Assembly: GCA_963836775.1 (NCBI GenBank)
Contig: CAWIKR010000002.1
Location: 558,001-622,000, forward strand
Reading direction: 5' to 3'
Length of the DNA: 64,000 nucleotides
From: DASQPR01 sp963836775
GTDB taxonomy: Bacteria; Actinomycetota; Actinomycetes; Mycobacteriales; Micromonosporaceae
Part shown: positions 1 to 6,813 of the stretch, piece by piece
Position numbering within the stretch: position 1 is the first letter of the stretch
Layout: each line of letters opens with the position of its first letter
Position numbers and translations under genes: made by a program
Notes under the pieces: model-generated
Databases searched by the model: none
What the model was told of the DNA's origin: nothing
What the model saw: only the letters and a program-made list of their open reading frames with translations

Positions 1-891
1 GATCGAGGCGTCGTCGACGTATCGGCGCAGCATCTCGCTCAGCTCGTCATCGGTCTCACCGAAGAGTTCCCGGGTAGCGATCGTCCGAGCGATGCCGGCG
101 AGGAAGTCGGCCACCTGCACGCACGGGTCGGCGTAGGAGTCGACGAGGCGGAACTCGTCGAGCGCCCCGGCCGCCTGGCGTTCGAGTTCGGCGATGCGCG
201 CGGCCGAGAACGTGTTCTGCCGATCGTGCGCGATGGCGACTCCGGACCCGTCCGCGGACCAGAACCGCAGAGCCGCCAGGACCGCTGGAAACAACGCGTC
301 GAGCAGCGGGAACACCGGTGGATCGTGGGCGATCCGGTCGCGGTACCCGGTCGCGGCGGCCCGAGCCTGGCACAGCTCATCGAGCACTGGATCCGCTATG
401 GCCAGCTGCATCGCATCGGCGATGTCGAAGAACGCGTCCACCGCGTTTGGGTTCGGCCGGAGGCGTACCAGGTCATTGGCGGCCTCCAGGAAGATGCGCC
501 AGAGCTCGTCGTCGGAGGCGATCCGATCGCGGTAGAGCGCCGCCGCCGCGGCACCATCGCCGAGCAGCGTCTCGGCCGCGCTCCGCACGACGAACCAGGC
601 CTTGTCCACGAGGAACACGCGGGCGTTGCCACGCAGCGGCCCATAGGGGCCGAGGAACCACAGCAGAGTCGGCCGGCTTCGCCGCCGCAACAGATGCCCG
701 GCCTTGTATTCCAGAGCCGGAGATCCGATCCGGTCGCGCAGCTCGGCCAGGCAGAAGGTGGCGACTTCGGGCTCGATCCGGACGCTCGCATGGGCGAAGA
801 CGTCGGTCATCGAGCCGACCATGTTCTCGCCCTCGTAACCGGACTCGTCGCAGGCGATCGCGACGGTGCGGCGGCTCGCTGACGATGGCAC
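1..891 (-). CDS. DUF3800-like protein (3' end cut by window edge)
   Basis: Reading the minus strand from a GTG at 891 gives 297 codons without a stop to the window edge, so the C-terminus is missing. The N-terminus carries the DESG tetrad (residues 15-18) after a hydrophobic beta strand, and near the end (residues 251-266) there is DSYADPCVQVADFLAG, the Asp and Q-x-AD pattern typical of DUF3800 proteins. That family has an RNase H-like fold and is often linked to defence or mobile DNA, but its activity is mostly unknown. No ATG lies near the conserved start, so GTG is chosen. The other frames over this region give only low-complexity Arg/Ser shadows. Family assignment is fairly sure; the biological role is open. 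Confidence 0.7.
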   Translation of the reverse strand, partial: MPSSASRRTVAIACDESGYEGENMVGSMTDVFAHASVRIEPEVATFCLAELRDRIGSPALEYKAGHLLRRRSRPTLLWFLGPYGPLRGNARVFLVDKAWFVVRSAAETLLGDGAAAAALYRDRIASDDELWRIFLEAANDLVRLRPNPNAVDAFFDIADAMQLAIADPVLDELCQARAAATGYRDRIAHDPPVFPLLDALFPAVLAALRFWSADGSGVAIAHDRQNTFSAARIAELERQAAGALDEFRLVDSYADPCVQVADFLAGIARTIATRELFGETDDELSEMLRRYVDDASI

Positions 892-1071
892 GGGTGCGGC
901 TCCCGGAGTGCGGTGTCGGGTCGTATCGCGATTGTCTTCGATTGCGGGCACAGACCACCAGCGGATTTGTGCTACGCCCAGAGCGCAACCGCCGTTCGCC
1001 ACCAGCCCACACATCGTGTTCCGGCATATCGGACGGAACGGATTGTCAGAGGCCGGTGGCAGCATCGGGGC

Positions 1072-1713
1072 ATGACCGACTCTGGCCGCCGCTCGCCGGC
1101 CCGCAACCGGGTGACTCCGCTCGGCGACATCGAGGCGTTTCCGCTGCGCGGCGCCTGGACCGGCAATCGCGGCATCATTCACCAGGATCGGGAGATTGTC
1201 CGGTTTCACGCGAGTGACCTGTGGATCACCTGCGCGCTGGAGTTCCGCGGCTGGTGGCGCGAGCAGTGGCTGCCACATCGCTGGACTCACCTGTTCTTCC
1301 ACGATGAGGCGGTGTCGTTTGCTGCCGGGCACCGGCCGTGCGCCGAGTGCCGCCGCGCCGACTATCTGGCTTATCGAGACGGTTGGGCGGCAGCTCTGGA
1401 GGTGCCCCGACCGCTCGCCAAGGAGATCAACCGGCAATTGCACGGCGAGCGCGTCGTGCGCGGCACGCACCGGCGGCGGGTGCACGACAGGGACTTTGCC
1501 GGACTGCCCGACGGCACCTTCGTGCTGATCGACGGCACCACGCCGGCGTTGGTGCTGGACGATGCCCTGGTGGAGTGGACACAGTCCGGCTATGCCGGCC
1601 GCACGACCCGCCCGCGACGTGGCCGCGCGACCGTGATCACGCCGCCGTCGACGGTGGCCGTCCTCCGGACCGGTTATCCGGTCCAGATCGACGAGGCCGC
1701 GCGGCCCGCCTGA
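1072..1713 (+). CDS. Conserved protein of unknown function with a Cys-x2-Cys pair
   Basis: The 213-residue product starts at the ATG at 1072; an open upstream extension to 913 is rich in atypical residues and was not used. The protein is rich in Trp, Arg and His and has HRPCAECRR at residues 88-95, a Cys-x2-Cys pair that could bind a metal or be redox active. A second Cys pair is not seen, so a classical zinc finger is not supported. No signal peptide or membrane segment is visible. I do not recognise a named family. The stop codon lies in the loop of a strong hairpin shared with the convergent protease gene. Confidence 0.75.
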   Translation: MTDSGRRSPARNRVTPLGDIEAFPLRGAWTGNRGIIHQDREIVRFHASDLWITCALEFRGWWREQWLPHRWTHLFFHDEAVSFAAGHRPCAECRRADYLAYRDGWAAALEVPRPLAKEINRQLHGERVVRGTHRRRVHDRDFAGLPDGTFVLIDGTTPALVLDDALVEWTQSGYAGRTTRPRRGRATVITPPSTVAVLRTGYPVQIDEAARPA

Positions 1714-1728
1714 CGGGGCGGGCCGCGC
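1699..1728. terminator. Hairpin between convergent genes
   Basis: GCGCGGCCCGCC (1699-1710) pairs perfectly with 1717-1728 around a 6-nt loop that contains the stop codon of the upstream gene. No T-run follows. It sits between two convergent genes, so a bidirectional terminator is the likely role. Confidence 0.55.
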
Positions 1729-1746
1729 GCCGATCACCGTTGACGC

Positions 1747-3162
1747 CTATCGGTCCGCTCGAACCAGCGCCGGAATGAACTTCGAGGCGTCGATGGTGCC
1801 CCAACCGGTCGCGAGGTCGTAGCCCTTCGTGGCCGGATGTCCGGTGACACCGCCGAAGCTGTTGTCCCCCACCGTCACATCGACGATGCCGGTGTGCAGC
1901 GGATCGTGCGGGATCCGGCTGGCTGCCCCGAGCACGTAGAGCGCATTGTGAATGTCGCCGAGCCGACGTCCGGCCATCTGATCGGCCATCGCCACGATGG
2001 CGGCGAACAGCGGGCAGGCCAGGCTGGTGCCGCCGAACAGCTGCCACGGGTCGTCCGGGTCGAGGAACGACGCGTAGATGAAGCCGCCACCGTCAACCGC
2101 TCCGGTCATCGAGATGTCCGGCGTGCCGCGGCGAGACCCGACCACGTTCCGCACACCGAACTGGTAGACCGGCCGGCTGAACACCGTCGACTTGGCACCG
2201 CCGGTGGCGCCGAAGACGTCGTTCCAGGCGGTGTCGGGTGACAGCCGAGCACCGCTGTCATCGAGATTGAGTGCCGTGCCGCCAACCGCCGTCACCAGCG
2301 GATCGGACGCCGGCCAGGCGTTGACTTCAAACGGATAGGTGTCGCTGGCGTCGCTGATGAAGTTGGTGACGCCGTGGTCTCCGGAACTCGCCAGCAGCGT
2401 GACCTGGCGCCGCTCGGCGGCCTTGAACGCGTACCGCAGGTTGAGCAGGCTCGAATAGTCACCCTGGTCGAAACCGGGGAACGTATTCTCGGTCGAGGTG
2501 AAGCTCTGTGAGATGACGTCGCCCTTGCCGGCGTCGATCAACGCCTTCTCGGCGTTCATCATTTCCGGCAGCCCGGTGGTGCCCTGCACCTGGTCGACCG
2601 GCGTTTCCACGACGATGATGTGGGCGCCTGGCGCGATCGCGTGGGCGTACTGCACGTCGAGCGTGGTTTCGAAGGCCCAGTTGACCATGTCCCCGTTGTT
2701 CGGGTCGAACGGCGGGATGGTGCCGGCCCGATCGATCTCCACGGTGGTGTGGGGCAGTCCCCACTGCGCGTCGAACATGTCGAGGTCGTGTTGCAGGGTC
2801 GGCGAGCCGAACGACTCGACCAGCACGATGGTGCGTCCGGCGCCGTTGATTCCGCGCCGATACAACGGTTCCAGGTTGTACGCCTTGCGGAACTGCAGCG
2901 GTGAGTAGCAGTGAATGCCGAAGTTCGCCAGGCATTCGGACGTCGGAAGCGGTGCCGAAATGTTGGTTACCGCAACGGTCTGGGTGATCGCCGGGCGCAC
3001 CATCGGAAGGGCCGCGGCCTGGGCGTGGGCCCGGGCGTGGGCCTGGACCGAAGCCACCGATTGGTGTGCCAGTTGGGGCGGCACCGCCGCGGTGACGAGC
3101 CCAACGGCCGTGAGAGCGGTCAGCCCGGCCATCACTCGCCGGATCCCCGTGCGCTGTCCCAT
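1747..3162 (-). CDS. Secreted S53-family serine peptidase (sedolisin/kumamolisin type)
   Basis: The 471-residue protein starts at the ATG at 3162, which has AAGGAG seven bases upstream; an earlier in-frame ATG lacks this site. The N-terminus has Arg residues then a hydrophobic stretch (about residues 10-28), a Sec-type signal. S53 enzymes are acid-active endopeptidases with a Ser-Glu-Asp triad. Here Glu165 and Asp169 lie in WAFETTLDVQYAHAIAPGA, the oxyanion Asp262 in ASSGDHG, and the nucleophile Ser380 in FGGTSLACP. C-terminal Asp/Gly motifs (VTVGDN, DLATGWGT) match the calcium site. The propeptide is very short compared with classical sedolisins, as is usual in the short actinobacterial forms. 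It probably degrades extracellular protein. Confidence 0.9.
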   Translation of the reverse strand: MGQRTGIRRVMAGLTALTAVGLVTAAVPPQLAHQSVASVQAHARAHAQAAALPMVRPAITQTVAVTNISAPLPTSECLANFGIHCYSPLQFRKAYNLEPLYRRGINGAGRTIVLVESFGSPTLQHDLDMFDAQWGLPHTTVEIDRAGTIPPFDPNNGDMVNWAFETTLDVQYAHAIAPGAHIIVVETPVDQVQGTTGLPEMMNAEKALIDAGKGDVISQSFTSTENTFPGFDQGDYSSLLNLRYAFKAAERRQVTLLASSGDHGVTNFISDASDTYPFEVNAWPASDPLVTAVGGTALNLDDSGARLSPDTAWNDVFGATGGAKSTVFSRPVYQFGVRNVVGSRRGTPDISMTGAVDGGGFIYASFLDPDDPWQLFGGTSLACPLFAAIVAMADQMAGRRLGDIHNALYVLGAASRIPHDPLHTGIVDVTVGDNSFGGVTGHPATKGYDLATGWGTIDASKFIPALVRADR

Positions 3163-3300
3163 CCGGACTCCTTTGTCGATAGGAGATTGATCTATCGACA
3201 TGTATTGGATCGTGGATCGGATTCATAGACAACGCCTAGGCAGATGATCGGCATCCTCGGGCTCCGACCTGCGGTTGGTTGCTCGGCGGTCGCGGGTCGA

Positions 3301-3344
3301 GTTCGGGGACGATCGTGCGCGTCCTGACGACGGCAATCGTCCCC
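3301..3344. repeat. Imperfect palindromic repeat, copy 1
   Basis: GTTCGGGGACGATCGTGC followed by CGTCCTG and an imperfect reverse arm ending ATCGTCCCC. The same opening sequence and loop recur at 40639-40681, where the palindrome is perfect. The copy here has a degenerate right arm. It lies between the DUF1772 gene and the protease promoter. Confidence 0.5.
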
Positions 3345-3363
3345 ACGACGCGTCGACTCGCCG

Positions 3364-3843
3364 TCAGTGCGCGGCGACCGCGAGCGTGACGCAGAACGAC
3401 AGCAGCGCCAGCCCTTGCAGGATGGCCCGGAGATTGATGATGGAGTCCCACTTCTCCTGCAGCGCGCGGGCGTTCGCCGGCACCTGGTCGGCCTCGGCGG
3501 CCGCGATCAGCACGTTGTTGATCGGCAGCGAAATCCGGTTGAACAGCACCAGCCACACCAGCAGGCACGCGAGTCCAACGGCGGCGAGCACCCCGGCCGC
3601 GACGCTGCCCGCGACGAAGCCGACGACCGCGGTCGCAGCCGCCGCGACGACGCTGAGGATGCCCGGCAGCGGCATCCGGGCGTTGCCATATTTGTGCGAG
3701 CGCCCGATGACGTTGACCAGCGTATGGTCGTCGACCTCGGCAAACGTGGGGCGCATGACGACGGCGCCGAGCACGTCCGTGCCGAAGATGACAGCGGTGC
3801 ACAGCGCCGCGACGATGGCCAAGATGTCGATTGTGATGATCAT
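3364..3843 (-). CDS. DUF1772 (anthrone oxygenase-like) membrane protein
   Basis: The 159-residue protein has four hydrophobic segments (about residues 5-27, 60-80, 83-103 and 138-157) and the DUF1772 layout, including HKYGNARMPLPG after the first segment and FNRISLPINN between later ones. DUF1772 members are small four-helix membrane proteins, some labelled anthrone or noranthrone oxygenases, but most bacterial ones are uncharacterised. It is transcribed divergently from a TetR regulator across a 75-bp gap that contains three phased palindromes, so it is very likely the regulator's target. Confidence 0.8.
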   Translation of the reverse strand: MIITIDILAIVAALCTAVIFGTDVLGAVVMRPTFAEVDDHTLVNVIGRSHKYGNARMPLPGILSVVAAAATAVVGFVAGSVAAGVLAAVGLACLLVWLVLFNRISLPINNVLIAAAEADQVPANARALQEKWDSIINLRAILQGLALLSFCVTLAVAAH

Positions 3844-3858
3844 TGGTGAAGTCCTCTC

Positions 3859-3913
3859 AATATCTAGCGTCGCTAGATATTAGCACCGCTAGAGTCTAGC
3901 AATGCTAGACTCT
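3859..3913. promoter_or_regulatory. Three phased TAGC-N3-GCTA operators for the TetR regulator
   Basis: Two perfect 10+3+10 palindromes, AATATCTAGC-GTC-GCTAGATATT (3859-3881) and AGAGTCTAGC-AAT-GCTAGACTCT (3891-3913), flank a third partial one, TAGC-ACC-GCTA (3881-3891). Their centres are at 3870, 3886 and 3902, an exact 16-bp step. The last ends five bases before the TetR start codon. This is strong evidence for cooperative autoregulation and control of the divergent DUF1772 gene. Confidence 0.8.
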
Positions 3914-3918
3914 GGACT

Positions 3919-4479
3919 GTGACGGAGCCGACACGTGCACAGGCCGCTCGGGCGGCACGGGAAATCCAGATCGTCACCGCCGCGCGCGAGATCGCGGAGG
4001 CCGATGGATGGCCCGCGGTGACAGTGCGGCGGCTCGCCGATGCGATCGGGTTCAGCCAGCCGGTGCTCTACAGTCACTTCCCCGACGGCCGCGACGGGAT
4101 TGTGCGCGCCGTCGCGATGCAGGGCTTCGAGGACCTGGCCGGGATCCTCTCGGCCGGCCGCCCGGGCGGAACCACCCGGTCGCGAGTGGATCGGGTCGCC
4201 AACCGATACCTGGACTTCGCCGCCGGCCACCCGGCGACCTATGAGGCGATGTTCACGCTGCCGATCGGCCTGCAGTTCGGCGGTCCGGACGCACCGCAGG
4301 TCCTGCGGGACTCGTTCGCCCCGCTCGCGGCCGCGGTCGGGCCGGGCGGCGACGCCGAGTCTCGAGCCGAGTTGTTCTGGAGTGCTCTGCACGGCCTCGC
4401 GGAGCTCGGCAAGAACAAGAGACTGCGCCCGTCCCACCACAACGCTCGGGTGCGGTTGCTGGTCGACCGGTTCAGCTGA
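3919..4479 (+). CDS. TetR-family transcriptional regulator (WHG-type C-terminal domain)
   Basis: The 186-residue protein begins with GTG directly after the operator cluster. Residues about 14-60 form the TetR helix-turn-helix, with TVRRLADAIGFSQPVLYSHF as the recognition region. The C-terminal part, with TYEAMFTLPIG and FWSALHGLAELG, fits the TetR_C_33 (WHG) ligand domain. It is the only regulator next to the divergent DUF1772 gene. The likely role is ligand-released repression of itself and that gene; the ligand cannot be read from sequence. Confidence 0.9.
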   Translation: MTEPTRAQAARAAREIQIVTAAREIAEADGWPAVTVRRLADAIGFSQPVLYSHFPDGRDGIVRAVAMQGFEDLAGILSAGRPGGTTRSRVDRVANRYLDFAAGHPATYEAMFTLPIGLQFGGPDAPQVLRDSFAPLAAAVGPGGDAESRAELFWSALHGLAELGKNKRLRPSHHNARVRLLVDRFS

Positions 4480-4573
4480 ACCCGCCGACAGTTCTGCGGT
4501 CACCGCCGCATCGCGGGGACCCGCGGATTATTGCGGCGAGTGCATGTCGCAGCCTTTGGATAGGGTCGCGGCC

Positions 4574-5332
4574 ATGACGACGAAGATTGGGACGCTGCGC
4601 AACGTCACCATCGACGCACCGGATCACCGCGCGCTCGGTCACTTCTATCGCGAGTTGACGGGTGCGACGATCCGCGCCGACTTCGACCACTGGTTTGTGA
4701 TCATGACGCCCGGCGGCGCGAAGCTCGGCTTCCAGCCGGTCCCGGACCTGCGCCGATCCACCTGGCCGAGCCAGGAGGTGGCCCAGCAGCTGCACCTCGA
4801 CTTCCTCGTGAAAGACCTGGCCGGGGCGATCGCGAAGGCCGAGTCGCTGGGCGCCAAGGCGGTCGGCGGCGATGGCGAAAACTTCACCGTGCTGACGGAT
4901 CTCGCCGGCCATCCGTTCTGCCTGTGCCGCAACGACCAGGAGGAGGCGATCACCGTGTTCGGCGTGTGCCTGGACTCCGCGACCGCCACCGAGCTCGCGT
5001 CGTTCTACGCTCCGCTTCTCGGCATGGGCGCCCAGCAGGTCGAAACCGATGACGCCTGGATCTCCGGCGATGGCCCGATCGCGAACGTCACGTTCCAGCA
5101 GGTCACCGACTACCATCCGCCACGCTGGCCGGATCCGGAGCACCCCCAGCAGATGCACCTCGACATCCTTGTCGACGACATCGACGTTGCTCACGAGCAG
5201 GTGCTGGCTCTCGGTGCCCGCCCGATGCCGGCGGTTGAGGATGACGCCGACTGGCGGGTCTATCTCGACCCGGCCGAGCATCCGTTCTGCCTGGTCTTCA
5301 TGCCGAAGGGCTATGCGCCGCCGGCGACCTGA
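4574..5332 (+). CDS. Two-domain VOC (glyoxalase-like) protein
   Basis: The 252-residue protein has two tandem vicinal-oxygen-chelate domains of the Glyoxalase_6 type (about residues 1-120 and 125-250). Each has the signature of a metal ligand in QLHLDFLV or QMHLDILV and a closing GHPFCL or EHPFCLVF. ATG at 4574 is chosen; an in-frame ATG at 4544 would add ten residues. Such proteins are usually small dioxygenase, lyase or antibiotic-binding relatives of unknown substrate. It stands alone, just downstream of the TetR gene in the same direction. Confidence 0.85.
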   Translation: MTTKIGTLRNVTIDAPDHRALGHFYRELTGATIRADFDHWFVIMTPGGAKLGFQPVPDLRRSTWPSQEVAQQLHLDFLVKDLAGAIAKAESLGAKAVGGDGENFTVLTDLAGHPFCLCRNDQEEAITVFGVCLDSATATELASFYAPLLGMGAQQVETDDAWISGDGPIANVTFQQVTDYHPPRWPDPEHPQQMHLDILVDDIDVAHEQVLALGARPMPAVEDDADWRVYLDPAEHPFCLVFMPKGYAPPAT

Positions 5333-5396
5333 CCACGGGCGGGTAAAGCGGCCCGGGCAAGGCCGCCGGTGACGCGGGGCGATCTCAAGGGCGGCA

Positions 5397-5684
5397 TCAG
5401 ACGTCGAGCGCCAGCTCGACGCGAGTCATGTCGCCCTCATCGAGATGTTCCGACTTGCGGACGTTCGCGCGGACCGGCACCAGATAACCGCCGTTCTTCG
5501 GAAACAGCGATGTCTTCCACGTGGTGGCGCCGATGGTGACCTCGACCGGAATGACACCCCAGCCGTAGGTGATCATTGGGGCGACCGCTTCGATCGCGCC
5601 ACAGTGGTCGTCCGGCACCGGCACGAAGTAGTACGGCGCCGGGCCGCGCCAGAAGACGATCTCGCCATCGAATGCCAGGTTCAC
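5397..5684 (-). CDS. DUF1905 family protein
   Basis: The 95-residue product has the DUF1905 beta-barrel pattern: an opening FDGEIVFWRG, central WGVIPVEVTIG and TTWKTSLFPKNGGYLVPV, and closing DEGDMTRVELAL. The family is small and of unknown function, and is often fused to or beside a DUF (YdeI-type) domain; here it is free-standing. A second DUF1905 protein lies at 45788-46087. It is convergent with the VOC gene. Confidence 0.85.
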   Translation of the reverse strand: MNLAFDGEIVFWRGPAPYYFVPVPDDHCGAIEAVAPMITYGWGVIPVEVTIGATTWKTSLFPKNGGYLVPVRANVRKSEHLDEGDMTRVELALDV

Positions 5685-5896
5685 CGGCCCAGGATATGGC
5701 GCGATCGGCTGTGACGCGTCTTTCAGATACGCGAGCAGGGCCGAGAGGCGCGTCCTGCCTCGGCCATCGTGTCCGGCTCGTTAGCCGTCGGCCCAATGCG
5801 CGGCCGCACCGCTCGGGTGCCCGGGCCGCGGTCCCTGATCCGGCCATGACCGGTCCGTGCTCATCGTGTCGCGCCCGGCATAGCGTTTCGCGACCG

Positions 5897-5969
5897 TGCC
5901 TTCGGCTGGATTCGAACCAGCGACCTCCAGGTTCGGAACCTGGCGCTCTCTCCGCTGAGCTACGAAGGC
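5897..5969 (-). tRNA. tRNA-Arg(CCG)
   Basis: GCCTTCG pairs with CGAAGGC, with D arm GCTC/GAGC, anticodon stem CCAGG/CCTGG, loop TTCCGAA giving anticodon CCG, T loop TTCGAAT and discriminator A. All stems are canonical. It is the last gene of the seven-tRNA array and does not encode CCA. Confidence 0.9.
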
Positions 5970-6000
5970 GGGCTTGCCGACCGACCGGCAGCAGGGTCGG

Positions 6001-6073
6001 GGTGACCGGCGGGGGACGATCCCGCCACCTCCCGGTTCACAGCCGGGCGCTCTGCCGCTGAGCTACGGCCACC
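6001..6073 (-). tRNA. tRNA-His(GTG) with altered T loop
   Basis: An extra G(-1) faces C73 as expected for tRNA-His, the acceptor is GTGGCCG/CGGTCAC with one G-U, and the anticodon loop CTGTGAA gives GTG. The T stem is GCGGG/CCCGC but the T loop is ATCGTCC, so position 54 is A and position 58 is T, the reverse of the near-universal T54-A58 pair. Function is uncertain for this reason. Confidence 0.75.
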
Positions 6074-6075
6074 AG

Positions 6076-6147
6076 TACCCGAAGAGGGATTCGAACCCCC
6101 AGCCTGCGGTTTGTAAGACCGGTGCTCTTCCGTTGAGCTATTCGGGC
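6076..6147 (-). tRNA. tRNA-Val(TAC)
   Basis: Acceptor GCCCGAA pairs with TTCGGGT (G1-U72 wobble), anticodon loop CTTACAA gives TAC, T loop TTCGAAT, discriminator A. The 27-43 pair is C-C, a mismatch. Only two bases separate it from tRNA-His. Confidence 0.8.
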
Positions 6148-6179
6148 ATGTTGCGGCACGCCGGTCGGGCGTGCATGCG

Positions 6180-6250
6180 TCGCGCGTACGGGACTCGAAC
6201 CCGTTTTCCGAGGGTGAAAATCTCGGGGCCTACCCATAGCCGAACGCGCG
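6180..6250 (-). tRNA. tRNA-Glu(TTC)
   Basis: Acceptor CGCGCGT/ACGCGCG is perfect, with T8 C9 and the D stem GGCT/GGCC of a Glu tRNA. Loop TTTTCAC gives anticodon TTC; the pair 31-39 is A-C. The first pair C1-G72 is unusual for tRNA-Glu, which normally begins with G. Confidence 0.75.
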
Positions 6251-6267
6251 GTGGATCTGGACTAACG

Positions 6268-6339
6268 CGCCGCTGAAGGGAATCGAACCCTCGTCGCTCG
6301 CTCGACAGGCGAGTGCTCTGACCACTGAGCTACAGCAGC
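6268..6339 (-). tRNA. tRNA-Asp(GTC)
   Basis: Acceptor GCTGCTG/CAGCGGC, anticodon stem CTCGC/GCGAG, loop CTGTCGA giving GTC, T loop TTCGATT and discriminator G, the normal Asp identity base. All stems pair. Confidence 0.9.
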
Positions 6340-6348
6340 AGGATTGCG

Positions 6349-6420
6349 AACCGCAGACGGGAGTCGAACCCGTTTCTCCTGTTTGGAAGACAGGCGTGTC
6401 ACCACGAACACCTCAACGGC
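6349..6420 (-). tRNA. tRNA-Gly(TCC)
   Basis: Loop CTTCCAA gives anticodon TCC, with discriminator T as in Gly tRNAs and T loop TTCGACT. The D stem is GTGT/ACAC. Position 8 appears to be A rather than T, and the acceptor has a T-T mismatch at 6-67 and a G1-U72 wobble, so the gene looks partly degenerate. Confidence 0.7.
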
Positions 6421-6459
6421 GAGGCCGCACCGGTGCTGGTACCGCGCCGATGAAGCAAG

Positions 6460-6531
6460 CAGCGAGTACGGGAATCGAACCCGTCTTTCTTGATCGAGAG
6501 TCAAGCGGCCTGACCGATAGCCGAACTCGCC
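6460..6531 (-). tRNA. tRNA-Glu(CTC)
   Basis: Acceptor GGCGAGT/ACTCGCT (G1-U72), T8 C9, D stem GGCT/GGCC, anticodon stem CTTGA/TCAAG, loop CTCTCGA giving CTC, T loop TTCGATT, discriminator G. It is the first gene in the array and the second Glu tRNA within it. Confidence 0.85.
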
Positions 6532-6551
6532 GTGGCCCGGACATGCAGAAA

Positions 6552-6580
6552 GCCGCCCGATCCCGGTCGGGATGGGCGGC
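6552..6580 (-). other. Strong hairpin just upstream of the tRNA array
   Basis: GCCGCCC-ATCCCG pairs over 13 bp with its complement (one bulged G at 6559, 2-nt loop). Read on the minus strand it is followed by TTTC and then, 20 bases on, by the first tRNA. It may end the methyltransferase transcript or be a processing site for the tRNA precursor. Confidence 0.5.
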
Positions 6581-6623
6581 GCGTCAACGCTTGAACGCTA
6601 CCTATGCCACCTGACCGAGGCGT

Positions 6624-6666
6624 CTGCCCGCTCGTGATCCGGTCGTTCGACCGATCCCACGGGCAG
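6624..6666. other. Second large hairpin upstream of the tRNA array
   Basis: Outer arms CTGCCCG/CGGGCAG (6624-6630, 6660-6666) enclose an internal loop and an inner stem GGTCG-TT-CGACC. The outer 7-bp stem resembles a tRNA acceptor stem but no D, anticodon or T arm is present in the 43 bases. The rest of 6532-6813 shows no gene. Confidence 0.4.
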
Positions 6667-6813
6667 CACGACGCGCGAGCCGGCACCGGCCGGACTCGGG
6701 TTCGTGGCACGCCACATGGTCATCATCGGAGGCTCCTCGGTTGGCTTCGTCTCGCACCTGGTTCTCGTGGTGCAACATCACGGTAGGTGGCGGTGTTCCC
6801 GCCCGCAACGGAT

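Noticed and set aside
226..1217. Long plus-strand frames over 226-882 and 318-1217
   Set aside because: They are Arg/Pro-rich shadows of the DUF3800 gene and the Cys-pair gene; composition and motifs favour the minus frame from GTG 891 and the ATG at 1072.
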